Of a stretch of 64,000 nt of DNA, positions 1 through 7,400 are shown one piece after another; the stretch's first letter is position 1, and every line of letters starts with the position of its first letter. The translations under genes were made by a program, and so were the position numbers. Below the pieces are notes generated by a model that did not search any database, was not told the DNA's origin, and saw only the letters and a program-made list of their open reading frames with translations. This stretch comes from Dactylosporangium sp040605635 (GTDB lineage Bacteria > Actinomycetota > Actinomycetes > Mycobacteriales > Micromonosporaceae): contig NZ_JBEXDG010000021.1 of assembly GCF_040605635.1 (NCBI RefSeq), positions 62,001-126,000 on the forward strand, read 5' to 3'.

Positions 1-317
1 AACTCCTGCGCCTTGGTGAGGTGCTCCTGCTTGAACAGCCGCGAGTTCGGCCGGCGGAACAGCGCCGAGCCGACGCGGCGGCCGAAGAGGTAGCCGAACT
101 GGTCGCCGGCGACCGCGGCGACCGACACGAGCAGGCACACCAGCCACAGCGGCTGGTGCAGGTACTTGCCGTCGGCGACGAGCAGGCCGGTGGTGAACAG
201 CAGCGAGTCGCCGGGCAGGAAGAAGCCGATCAGCAGGCCAGACTCGGCGAAGACGATGGCCAGGATGCCGATCATCCCGAAGGTGGAGATGAGCCACTCG
301 GGGTCAAGGAACTTCAC
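1..317 (-). CDS. DedA-family membrane protein, C-terminus cut by window edge
   Basis: Reading leftwards from a GTG at 317, the product begins MKFLDPEWLISTFGMIGI and contains ESGLLIGFFLPGDSLLFTTG and GDQFGYLFGRRVG, the hallmark N-terminal signatures of DedA/SNARE-associated envelope proteins (undecaprenyl-phosphate or phospholipid handling). About 105 of roughly 200 residues are visible. The start overlaps the stop of the upstream PAP2 gene in a GTGA, so the two genes are translationally coupled and probably act together in lipid-carrier recycling. The family call is firm; the exact substrate is not. Confidence 0.85.
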   Translation of the reverse strand, partial: MKFLDPEWLISTFGMIGILAIVFAESGLLIGFFLPGDSLLFTTGLLVADGKYLHQPLWLVCLLVSVAAVAGDQFGYLFGRRVGSALFRRPNSRLFKQEHLTKAQE

Positions 318-853
318 GTCGACTTCCTCACGAAGGTAGGCAGTGGTGCGTAGGCGACGACGGCGACCGCGGCCACCGCGATGACGAGAGCGGCGAGGAT
401 GTCACCCGGGTAGTGCACACCTACCCAGATCCGGGCCAGGCCGAGCGCCGCCGCGGCGACCAGCAGGACCACGCCCCAACCCCGGTGCAGGAACGCCGCG
501 ACCGCGAGGGCGATCGCGAACGCCGCGGTGGCATGGTCGCTGGGCAGTGAGACACCCGGGTCGTGCGCGACCAGCTGGTGCACATGATGGGTCTGGAAGG
601 GCCGCAGCTGCCCGCTGAGGTGGCCCAGCAGCTGCGCGCCGAGGAACGCCAGCAGCAGCGCCGCGAAGACCTCCGCGACCTGCTGGAGCCGCCTGCGCAG
701 CAGCGCCCACACGACGATCGCGGCGAACCCGGCGAACACGCCGTAGATCAGCCGGTCGGCGAGGAACTCCATGACGTCGTCGAGCCCGTCCACCCGGCCG
801 GCCCGGTCGTTGATCAGCTGAAACAGATGGTAGTTCACCTCGGACACCTCCAT
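314..853 (-). CDS. PAP2-family phosphatase, BcrC-like undecaprenyl-diphosphatase
   Basis: The 179-residue integral membrane protein shows the three PAP2 phosphatase motifs in order: GQLRPFQ (around residue 80), PSDHATAAF (around 104) and ARIWVGVHYPGD (around 140). Length and motif spacing fit the BcrC/YbjG group that dephosphorylates undecaprenyl diphosphate on the outer face of the membrane. It is the first gene of a two-gene unit with the dedA-like gene. The ATG lies only 8 nt after a TACCTT -10-like hexamer with no Shine-Dalgarno, so the mRNA is probably leaderless. Confidence 0.85.
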   Translation of the reverse strand: MEVSEVNYHLFQLINDRAGRVDGLDDVMEFLADRLIYGVFAGFAAIVVWALLRRRLQQVAEVFAALLLAFLGAQLLGHLSGQLRPFQTHHVHQLVAHDPGVSLPSDHATAAFAIALAVAAFLHRGWGVVLLVAAAALGLARIWVGVHYPGDILAALVIAVAAVAVVAYAPLPTFVRKST

Positions 854-861
854 GCGTGGCC

Positions 862-895
862 AAGGTAAAGACCCGAACCTGAGAATCCGTTGAAC
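862..895 (-). promoter_or_regulatory. Direct-repeat box A plus -10 before the PAP2/dedA unit
   Basis: On the minus strand GTTCAACGGAT is followed by TCTCAGG, giving TTCA/CTCA units 11 bp apart. A TACCTT hexamer begins 16 nt after the second unit and 8 nt before the ATG. The whole block is nearly copied upstream of the gene starting at 12156 and is related to the blocks at 4254, 12227, 13375 and 15505. An 11-bp tandem repeat beside the -35 region is the usual geometry of an OmpR/PhoB-family activator site; which regulator binds is inference. Confidence 0.55.
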
Positions 896-919
896 GGCGG
901 CTGACGGCCGGCTGCCGGG

Positions 920-2878
920 TCACCGGTGCGCGATGGCGGCCGGGACCGCGCTGACCTGCTCGCCCAGCGCGTTCACCGTGCCGGAGAGCAGCTGGACCTG
1001 GTTGGGTTGGAGGGTGGTGTACGCCACGTAGCCGTCGCCCTGCCGGTATTTGGCCAGTTCCGCGTCGACGGCGGCGAAGCGGGCGTCGAGCAGCGGCCCG
1101 AGGTCCGGGCGGCGGGCGTCGAGGACCGGCCGGAGCGCGGCGATCGCGGCCCGGCAGCCGTCCACGTTGGCGGCGAAGTCCCACAGGTCGGTGTGCGAGT
1201 AGCGGTCCTCCTCGCCGGTGACCTTCTTGGTCGCCACCTCGTCCAGCAGGCTCTTCGCGCCGTTGGCGAGCTCCAGGGCGGTGAGGGTGACGCCGTCGAG
1301 GCGCTGCCGCAGCTGCCGCACGTCGGCGAGGAGCCGGTCGGCGACCGGCGCGACCTCGGCCAGGTCGCCGCCGCTCCACAGCTGCCGCTCGATGCGGTGG
1401 TAGCCGGTCCACTCCACACCCGGGTCGAGGTCGCCGTCGCGGGCGTCGATGCCCGGGTCGAGGTCGCCGAAGGTCTCCGCGACGGTCTCGATCCGCTCGT
1501 AGTAGGTCCTCGCCACCGGGAACCGGGCCTGCGCGAGGGCCCGGTCGCCGGCCTTGACCGCGGCGACGAACCCACCGGTCTGCTCGACGAACGCGTCGGC
1601 CTGGCTCAGCACGTAGCGGCGGTAGCCCGCGGCCGCCGCTGTGAGCGCGGCGTCGTCGGTGGCCTGCGGCGCGGCGGAGCCGGTGACGGTGAGCGGGCCG
1701 CGGATGCCTGCGCCGACCATGCCGGGTTTGCAGGCCACGGTGTACGTGCCCGGCGCGAGGTCGACGTGCAGTTCGCGCCGCACGCCCGGGGCGACGTTCT
1801 CGACCTCGCCGACGATGCGGTCACCGGTCCCGTACACGTAGAACTCGGTGATCTTGGAGCCGTTGTTGCTGACGGCGAAGGTCCGCCGGCCGGACGGCGT
1901 GTGGTCGGTGCTCAGCTCGCAGCCGGTGTCGGTGGCGGTGACCGCGATCGCCCCGTCGGCCGGCGCGCCGGGCGCGGACCCGCCACCGCAGCCGCCCGGG
2001 GTGAGTCCCAGCGCGACCACGGCGCCGGCCGCGACGAACGCGTTGGTGCGCACCTGCGCCGCGGGGCGCGGCGCGGGCCGGAAGAACAGCCCGAGCATGA
2101 TCACCGCGAACAGCAGCCACGCGGCGATCTCCAGCACGCTGGCCCGCGGTGTCAGGTTGACGGTGCCGGTGAGCAGCGTGGCGTACCACGAGGTCGGGTC
2201 GATCGTGGTGCTCAGGTCGAACGCGTCCTGATTGCCGCCCGGCAGCACGCCCGCGCTCTGCAGGCCGTGCACGCCGTACTTGAGGATCCCCGCCGCGACC
2301 AGGATGAGCAACGCGCCGGTCCAGGTGAAGAAGCGGCCGAGGTTGATCCGCACGGTGGCGGTGGTGATCACCCAGCCGAGGCCGACCGCGGAGGCGATCC
2401 CGGCCACCATGCCGAGCAGCGGCGCAGCGGAGTCGGTGGCGCCCTCGGCGGCGGCGAAGACCAGCAGCACCATCTCCACGCCCTCGCGGAGCACGGCGAA
2501 GAAGGCCATGGTCACGACCGCCCAGCCGCCCATCGACAGCGCGGTCTCCAACCGGCCGGTGAGCTCGCCCTTCAGGGTGCGGGCGGTGCGCCGCATCCAG
2601 AAGATCATCCAGGTGACCAGCGCCACCGCGACGAGCGACGTGACGGCCTCGAACAGCTCCATCCGGGTGCCGCTGCCGAGCCGGCCGGCGACCGTGGTGA
2701 GCAGCACCCCGACGGCGGCGGAGACCAGCACGGCGGCGCCGACGCCGGCCCACACCTCGCGGAGCCGGTCGCGGCGTGCCGAGCGGTTCAGGAAGGCCAC
2801 GAGGATACTGATCACCAGCGCCGCCTCGAGCCCGTCCCGCAGGCCGATGAGGTAGCTGGCGAAGAAGACCGTTCCCAC
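920..2878 (-). CDS. FTR1 iron permease fused to EfeO-like cupredoxin/M75 domain
   Basis: The N-terminal ~275 residues are an FTR1/EfeU permease with seven likely membrane segments and both iron-binding motifs (IGLRDGLEAAL near residue 15; LREGVEMVLL near 140). After an RP-rich linker and a lipobox-like GGCGGG stretch come a cupredoxin-like segment (about 310-400) and an EfeO/imelysin (M75) domain to the end, including HTDLWDFAANVDG. It therefore merges EfeU and EfeO in one chain. I prefer the GTG at 2878, with GGAG 5 nt upstream and equivalent to the paralogue start at 4366. The alternative GTG at 2902 would lie inside the iron box. No EfeB peroxidase is nearby. Confidence 0.85.
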   Translation of the reverse strand: MGTVFFASYLIGLRDGLEAALVISILVAFLNRSARRDRLREVWAGVGAAVLVSAAVGVLLTTVAGRLGSGTRMELFEAVTSLVAVALVTWMIFWMRRTARTLKGELTGRLETALSMGGWAVVTMAFFAVLREGVEMVLLVFAAAEGATDSAAPLLGMVAGIASAVGLGWVITTATVRINLGRFFTWTGALLILVAAGILKYGVHGLQSAGVLPGGNQDAFDLSTTIDPTSWYATLLTGTVNLTPRASVLEIAAWLLFAVIMLGLFFRPAPRPAAQVRTNAFVAAGAVVALGLTPGGCGGGSAPGAPADGAIAVTATDTGCELSTDHTPSGRRTFAVSNNGSKITEFYVYGTGDRIVGEVENVAPGVRRELHVDLAPGTYTVACKPGMVGAGIRGPLTVTGSAAPQATDDAALTAAAAGYRRYVLSQADAFVEQTGGFVAAVKAGDRALAQARFPVARTYYERIETVAETFGDLDPGIDARDGDLDPGVEWTGYHRIERQLWSGGDLAEVAPVADRLLADVRQLRQRLDGVTLTALELANGAKSLLDEVATKKVTGEEDRYSHTDLWDFAANVDGCRAAIAALRPVLDARRPDLGPLLDARFAAVDAELAKYRQGDGYVAYTTLQPNQVQLLSGTVNALGEQVSAVPAAIAHR

Positions 2879-2889
2879 GAGCGCTCCAA

Positions 2890-2906
2890 AGCGTAGGCTC
2901 ACCTAA
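2890..2906 (-). promoter_or_regulatory. Probable DtxR/IdeR iron box before the FTR1 gene
   Basis: The minus strand reads TTAGGTGAGCCTACGCT, which matches 13 of 19 positions of the IdeR consensus (TTAGGTTAGGCTAACCTAA) when extended two bases. It sits 12 nt upstream of the preferred GTG, so iron-loaded repressor would block transcription or clearance. Its presence supports an iron role for the permease. Confidence 0.5.
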
Positions 2907-2918
2907 CCCGGCCAATCT

Positions 2919-2933
2919 CCTACAGATTGTAGG
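2919..2933. promoter_or_regulatory. BlaI/MecI-type operator dyad 1
   Basis: CCTACAGATTGTAGG is a perfect 6+3+6 palindrome with the TACA/TGTA half-sites known for BlaI/MecI repressors. It lies between the divergent FTR1 and BlaI-like genes, 41 bp before the latter, so autoregulation and control of iron uptake are both plausible. The same arms recur at 12207-12221. Confidence 0.6.
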
Positions 2934-2973
2934 ACCGCGTCAAGCCGGGACGCGCGGTGCGGCCGGTTATCGT

Positions 2974-3345
2974 GTGAAGGTGACGGACATGACGGGACGG
3001 CGGGCGCCGGGATCCCTGGAGTCGCAGACGATGGCGGCACTGTGGGCGGCCGGCGGGCCGCTGTCCCCCGCCCAGGTGAAGGACGCCGTCGATGCCGACC
3101 TGGCGCACAACACGGTCCAGACGATCCTGATCCGGCTCTTCGAAAAGGGCCTGGTGCAGCGGCGTCCGGAGGGACGCAGCCACGTGTACTGGCCCGTCCA
3201 GGACGCGGCCACCGCCGCGGCCCGGCAGATGCGGGCGGTCCTGGACGGACCCGGCGACCGGCAGGCGGTGCTGCGCAGGTTCACCGACGACCTCGCCGAG
3301 TCGGACCTCGCCACGCTCCGCATCCTGCTGGACCGCTCGCCGTGA
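2974..3345 (+). CDS. BlaI/MecI-family transcriptional repressor
   Basis: The 123-residue protein has the compact winged-helix fold of BlaI/MecI/CopY regulators: LESQTMAALWAAGGPLSPAQVKDAV, then the recognition region AHNTVQTILIRLFEKGLVQRR and the wing SHVYWPV. The C-terminal part should form the dimerisation and protease-cleavage region. Its GTG start follows a TACA/TGTA dyad, and its stop overlaps the start of a BlaR1-like metalloprotease (GTGA), the standard sensor-protease/repressor arrangement. No beta-lactamase is nearby, so the target is probably the neighbouring membrane genes. Confidence 0.88.
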   Translation: MKVTDMTGRRAPGSLESQTMAALWAAGGPLSPAQVKDAVDADLAHNTVQTILIRLFEKGLVQRRPEGRSHVYWPVQDAATAAARQMRAVLDGPGDRQAVLRRFTDDLAESDLATLRILLDRSP

Positions 3346-4235
3346 GCTTCCCGGTGTACCTACCGCTGCTGCTGCCCGTGCTCCTCACCCTGACGCTCAA
3401 GGTGCTCCCGCCGGCCGCACGGCCGGAGCCTGCCGCGCGGCTGTTCGCGGCCTGCGCGGCGCTCACCGCCGCGGTCAGCGCAGGCTGCCTGGCGCTGCTC
3501 GCCCTGACGGTCCTGGACGACCTGCCGGCCGCGGACGTCCGCGAACGCACCGCCGGGTATCCGCTGCCGGAGCCGGTGCCCGGCATCGTCGCGGTCCTCG
3601 CCGGGCTGCTGCTCGCCGCCGGCCTGTGGCGCGGACTGGCCCACCTGCGCCGGCAGCGGAGCACCGTCGCCGACCTGCACGCGGCCGGCACACCGCACGA
3701 CGGCCTGCTGGTCGCCGACTGGGACGAGCCGCACGCGGTCGCGGTGCCGGCGGCGGGGCCCGGCCGCGGCGGGCACGTCCTGGTCACGTCAGGCCTGCTG
3801 CGCCTGCTCGACGGGACCGAATGGGCCGCCGTCGCCGCACACGAGCACGCCCACCTGCGCCGCCACCACCACCGCACGGTGACGCTCGCCGCCACGGCCG
3901 CCGCCGTCAACCCGCTGCTGCGCCCGGTCGCGGACGCCGTCGTCCTGCTGGTCGAGCGCAGCGCCGACGAGGACGCCGCCGCCGTGGTCGGCGACCGCGG
4001 CCTCGTCGCCCGGTCGATCGCCAAGGTCGCCGTCGCCGGCGGCCCGCGCACCGCGGGCACCCTCGGCGCCGGCGGCTCCAACGTGGTGCGCCGCGTCGCC
4101 GCACTGACCCGGCCGAGCGGCGGGCGGCCCTGGGCGGCAACGACCCTGGCCGCCGTCGTCGTGCTCGGCTCCGCCGCGGCCGGCGGCGCCGCGCTCGCCG
4201 ACTTCATCCGCGTCGTGCTGATCTGGCTGCCCTGA
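3342..4235 (+). CDS. M56-family membrane metalloprotease (BlaR1-like, no sensor domain)
   Basis: The protein has 297 residues with hydrophobic segments at the N-terminus (PVYLPLLLPVLLTLTLKVLP), around residues 30-55 and 80-100, and at the C-terminus. The zinc site VAAHEHAHLRRHH (HEXXH) is near residue 167, followed by a SADEDAAAVVGD segment carrying the downstream acidic ligand. It lacks the extracellular penicillin-binding domain of BlaR1, like most actinobacterial M56 proteins encoded with BlaI partners. It presumably cleaves the BlaI-like repressor in response to an envelope signal. The GTG start overlaps the blaI-like stop. Confidence 0.85.
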   Translation: MSFPVYLPLLLPVLLTLTLKVLPPAARPEPAARLFAACAALTAAVSAGCLALLALTVLDDLPAADVRERTAGYPLPEPVPGIVAVLAGLLLAAGLWRGLAHLRRQRSTVADLHAAGTPHDGLLVADWDEPHAVAVPAAGPGRGGHVLVTSGLLRLLDGTEWAAVAAHEHAHLRRHHHRTVTLAATAAAVNPLLRPVADAVVLLVERSADEDAAAVVGDRGLVARSIAKVAVAGGPRTAGTLGAGGSNVVRRVAALTRPSGGRPWAATTLAAVVVLGSAAAGGAALADFIRVVLIWLP

Positions 4236-4253
4236 CCTTCGCGCGTCGCCCGG

Positions 4254-4287
4254 GTTCGGCGAATTCTCAGCTTCGGCGCCCTACCGT
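4254..4287 (+). promoter_or_regulatory. Direct-repeat box C plus -10 before the FTR1 paralogue
   Basis: GTTCGGCGAAT followed by TCTCAGC repeats the box seen at 862 and 12164. TACCGT begins 16 nt after the CTCA unit, the same spacing as in boxes A, B and D. This predicts a transcript starting about 70 nt upstream of the FTR1-like gene at 4366. Confidence 0.5.
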
Positions 4288-4365
4288 GGCCCGACGCGAC
4301 CACGCCCCGGGCGGGTCTGCCGTGGTGGTCGCGCCGCGCCGCCGAAACACGTGGGAGTGCAGGCA

Positions 4366-5199
4366 TTGGGGACGGTCTTCGTCGCCGGCTACGCCGCCGG
4401 TCTGCGGCTCGGCCTCGGGGTGACCCTGGTGGTCGGCCTTCTCGTCGCCGTCCTCAGCCAGACGTCCCGCCCGTGCACGATGCAGCCGGTCCGGGCCGGC
4501 GTCGCCGCCGCCGCGATCGTCGCGGCCGGCCTCGGCGCACTGCTCACCGCGGCCGGCGGGCGGCCGGGCGGCGACGCGCCGACGCACCTGTTCGAGGCGG
4601 TCACGGCGCTCGCCTCGGTCACGTCGATCACCTGGCTGATCTTCTGGATGCGACGGACCCTCCGGATGCTCCACGGCGAGCCCACCGGCCGGCTCGAACG
4701 CATGCTGACGATGGGCGGCTGGACCGTCGCCGCGACGGCGTTCCTCGCCGTCCTGCGCAAGGGCACCGCAACGGCGCTGCTCGTGCTCACCGCCGACTCG
4801 GCCGGACGACTGGCGGCCATGCTGCTCGGTATCGCGACCTCCGTCGGGTTGGGCTGGATCGTGACGACCGCCGCCACGCGGATCGGTCCGGGCCGCCTCC
4901 TCGCCTGGGCCGGCGCGGCGCTCATCCTCGTCGCCGCCGGCATCCTCAAGGACGCCGTCCACGGCCTGCAGATCGCCGGTGTGCTGTACGGCCCGGACCG
5001 GCTGGCGTTCGACCTGACCGCCGGCATCGACCCGGCATCGTGGTACGCGACACTGCTCGTCGGCACCGTCAACCTGACCCCGCGCGCCACCGCACTGGAG
5101 ATCACCTCCTGGCTGGCGTTCGCCACACTCATGCTGGGGCTGTACTTCGGCCCGGCGGCCGACCCGGCCCAGGGAAGCGACCGCGACGCGATCGAGTAG
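4366..5199 (+). CDS. FTR1-like permease paralogue lacking the iron-binding glutamates
   Basis: The protein aligns over its full ~277 residues with the permease half of the 920-2878 gene (shared blocks LFEAVTxL, IFWMRRT, TMGGW, SWYATLL, GTVNLTPRA). Both REXXE motifs are gone: IGLRDGLEAAL has become AGLRLGLGVTL and LREGVEMVLL has become LRKGTATALL. No EfeO domain follows. I chose the TTG at 4366 because GGAG lies 8 nt upstream and the residues match the paralogue start; a GTG at 4351 is the alternative. It should still be a seven-helix membrane protein, but ferric transport by the known mechanism is unlikely. Confidence 0.8.
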   Translation: MGTVFVAGYAAGLRLGLGVTLVVGLLVAVLSQTSRPCTMQPVRAGVAAAAIVAAGLGALLTAAGGRPGGDAPTHLFEAVTALASVTSITWLIFWMRRTLRMLHGEPTGRLERMLTMGGWTVAATAFLAVLRKGTATALLVLTADSAGRLAAMLLGIATSVGLGWIVTTAATRIGPGRLLAWAGAALILVAAGILKDAVHGLQIAGVLYGPDRLAFDLTAGIDPASWYATLLVGTVNLTPRATALEITSWLAFATLMLGLYFGPAADPAQGSDRDAIE

Positions 5200-5291
5200 G
5201 GCTCGACCGGAGCGACGGACCGCAACGGTGCGCCAGGATCACCCTGCGACGGCACCGCGGCGTGACGACGCTTGACCGGGACGGGCCGGTG

Positions 5292-6623
5292 CTATCCGCC
5301 TGTTCCCGGCACCGGGAGTGTGACGGTGGCGGTGCAGCCGGCGCCCGGCGTCGACGTGATCGACAGTGCTCCGCCGGCGGTGGCCGTTGCCTGCGTCAGC
5401 AGCGCGAGTCCGATGTGACCGTCCGGCGGTGCATGGCCGGGGCTGAACCCCGTGCCGTCGTCACGAACCAGGAGCACGACCTCCCGGCGGCCCGCGACGA
5501 CCGTCACGGTGACGGTGATCCGCGAGGGGTTGCCGTGCCGGACAGCGTTGCGGACCAGTTCGAGTGCCGCCTGGCTGAACAGCACGTGGTGCGCTCCGGT
5601 GATCAGCTTGGCGGCCGCCGCGGACACGTCGACGTCGAGCGTGACGGTTTCGCCGACGTGGTGCTGGAGCAGCCCGGGCAGGCTCTCGGCGAGGTCGCCC
5701 GGCGGGGCGGCGGGCAGCAGTCCGCCGGTGAGCGCACGGAGCTCGGCGATGCTGATCTGCACGATCTCCCTGGCCGTCGCCATCCGGTGGCCGCCGGCGT
5801 CGGATCTGGCCGCGCCGGCGTCGGACAGGACGATGCCGGCCGCGGCGAGGTTCTGGATCGGGCCGTCGTGCAGCGCCTGGGCCAGTTCGCGGTGGTGCCG
5901 GTCGCGCACGGCCGCGGCGATCGCGGCGAGATCGGCGCGCTGGGCGGCCTGGCGGCGGGAACGGCGCACGGCGTTCACCGTCAACGGCAGCGCGGCGGCG
6001 GACGCACCCAGGACGATGAACAGCAGCGGGGGCAGTTGCGTCCGGGCGGCCTGCCACACCGCGGCGCGCGTGCCGGTCCGCACGTACGCCTCCAGGCTCA
6101 GCAGGTTGTTGCCGGCGTCGCGGAAGGTGGTGAACACCTCCAGCAGCGCAGTGCGGTGGTCGGCCTCGAACCGGTGCTCGATGTCGTCGGGCACCGTCAG
6201 GGCCTCCGCCGCCCCTGCCCGGCGGACCGGCACGGAGGAAGCGAGCGGGCCCTCAGCGGCCCGGGTGAACCCTTCCAGTTGCGGCCGGTCGGAGATGACG
6301 ACCCTGGCGGTGCCATCGCTGATGATCCACAACTTGACGCGGAAGAGCACACCGGAGCGCAGGAACGGGTCCAGCAGCTCCAGCAGGCGGGCCCGGTGAT
6401 CCCCGTCGGCGCTGCTGTAGTCCGTGGCGGACAAGGCGTCGATCACCGTGGCGTTGACGGCCGAGACGGTGCCGATGGCCTCCTGCGCGGAAGCCGTGCG
6501 GGCGGCGCTGCCCATTCCCGGGCTCGCGCCCGCGACGGCCACGACGGCGATCAGGGCGGTGACCGCGAGGTGGCGCAGCACGGACTGTCGCCAGTCCGCC
6601 CCACCGCGGACGGTCACGGACAC
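5292..6623 (-). CDS. Sensor histidine kinase, NarL/DesK type (HisKA_3)
   Basis: There are two membrane segments (about residues 15-35 and 198-220) enclosing a ~160-residue extracytoplasmic sensor region. A cytoplasmic HisKA_3 motif, ELAQALHDGPIQNL, carries the phosphoacceptor His near 250. The HATPase domain has ELVRNAVRHG (N box), VRDDGTGF (G1) and GHIGLALL (G2). The start overlaps the end of the response regulator gene; GTG 6623 or GTG 6617 (GTGA overlap) is possible. Its position beside the ferric importer suggests, without proof, a role in iron or envelope sensing. Confidence 0.88.
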   Translation of the reverse strand: MSVTVRGGADWRQSVLRHLAVTALIAVVAVAGASPGMGSAARTASAQEAIGTVSAVNATVIDALSATDYSSADGDHRARLLELLDPFLRSGVLFRVKLWIISDGTARVVISDRPQLEGFTRAAEGPLASSVPVRRAGAAEALTVPDDIEHRFEADHRTALLEVFTTFRDAGNNLLSLEAYVRTGTRAAVWQAARTQLPPLLFIVLGASAAALPLTVNAVRRSRRQAAQRADLAAIAAAVRDRHHRELAQALHDGPIQNLAAAGIVLSDAGAARSDAGGHRMATAREIVQISIAELRALTGGLLPAAPPGDLAESLPGLLQHHVGETVTLDVDVSAAAAKLITGAHHVLFSQAALELVRNAVRHGNPSRITVTVTVVAGRREVVLLVRDDGTGFSPGHAPPDGHIGLALLTQATATAGGALSITSTPGAGCTATVTLPVPGTGG

Positions 6624-7270
6624 CGCTTCCCGGCGGTGACCAGGCCGGACTCGATGGCGGCGGCGACGGCGGCGTGCTGGGTGTGCACGCCGAGCTTGGC
6701 CAGGATCGTCTTGATGTAGTCACGCACGGTGTGCATCGACAGGCCGAGGTCGTGGGCGATCCTCCGGGCGTCGGCACCGGAGGCCAGCGAGGCCAGCACC
6801 TCGCGTTCGCGCGGGGTCAGTTGCGGTCCGGCGGCGTCGGCGAAGCGTCGCCGGGGCGGCGGCGCGCCGCGCAGGACGCCGAGCACGGCGTTCAGGGCGT
6901 CGTCCTTGGCCAGGAACGCATCCGCACCGGCGCGGAACGCGGCGGCGGCCAGATCCGCACGCGGATGCCCGGTCAGGACGACCAGCAGCGCCGCCGGACG
7001 CATCGCCCGCAGCTCTTCGACGACGGCCAGGCCGCCGGCATCGGGCAGGTGCAGGTCGACGATGGCGACGTCGAAGTCGTAGACGGCGGCCTTGGCCAGC
7101 CCGTCCCGCGCCGAGTTGGCCACCGCGACACATCGCAGGTCCGGTTGGGCGTCGAGCGCGAAGGCGAGCACGTCGGTGAAGATCCGGTGGTCGTCGACGA
7201 GGAGCACCGTCCGCGGCCCTCGTCCCACCGCGCACGCGCCGGATGCGGCGGGCATGGTTGCCGTGCTCAT
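6614..7270 (-). CDS. NarL/LuxR-type response regulator
   Basis: The receiver domain shows LLVDDHRIF, the phosphoacceptor region DVAIVDLHLPDAGG, VVLTGHP and LAKDD. The C-terminal LuxR helix-turn-helix reads LTPREREVLASLASGADARRIAHDLGLS. It is the cognate partner of the overlapping kinase gene downstream. A TTG at 7297 extends the frame by nine codons, but the ATG at 7270 gives the normal N-terminus. A perfect 18-bp palindrome lies 28 bp upstream and may be an autoregulatory site. Confidence 0.88.
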   Translation of the reverse strand: MSTATMPAASGACAVGRGPRTVLLVDDHRIFTDVLAFALDAQPDLRCVAVANSARDGLAKAAVYDFDVAIVDLHLPDAGGLAVVEELRAMRPAALLVVLTGHPRADLAAAAFRAGADAFLAKDDALNAVLGVLRGAPPPRRRFADAAGPQLTPREREVLASLASGADARRIAHDLGLSMHTVRDYIKTILAKLGVHTQHAAVAAAIESGLVTAGKRCP

Positions 7271-7297
7271 CGCGCTATCGATCCCTTCCGAGGACAA

Positions 7298-7315
7298 CCC
7301 CCCAAATTTGGGGGG
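7298..7315. promoter_or_regulatory. Perfect 18-bp palindrome
   Basis: CCCCCCAAATTTGGGGGG reads the same on both strands. It lies between the divergent response regulator and ferric importer genes, upstream of the iron box. It could be an operator for the NarL-type regulator or a nucleoid-protein site; no match to a named operator is claimed. Confidence 0.4.
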
Positions 7316-7345
7316 CCGGCCGGGGTTTGCCCAGCCCTACGGTAC

Positions 7346-7364
7346 TTAGGCAAGCCTAACGTAA
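7346..7364 (+). promoter_or_regulatory. DtxR/IdeR iron box before the ferric ABC importer
   Basis: TTAGGCAAGCCTAACGTAA matches the 19-bp IdeR consensus at 15 positions. It ends 36 nt before the binding-protein ATG, where it would overlap a promoter. Iron-repressed expression of the downstream three-gene importer is the direct inference. Confidence 0.75.
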
Positions 7365-7400
7365 CGCTCGCATGATCTCTTCAGTGAAGGACCCACCTCG

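Noticed and set aside
926..2896. Very long open frame on the strand opposite the FTR1-EfeO gene (also e.g. 7698-8546, 32272-33741, 52448-54361 extended, 54633-56054)
   Set aside because: High GC leaves few stops on opposite and shifted frames. These translate to Arg/Gly/Asp-rich, low-complexity sequence without motifs, while the overlapping gene has clear family signatures.
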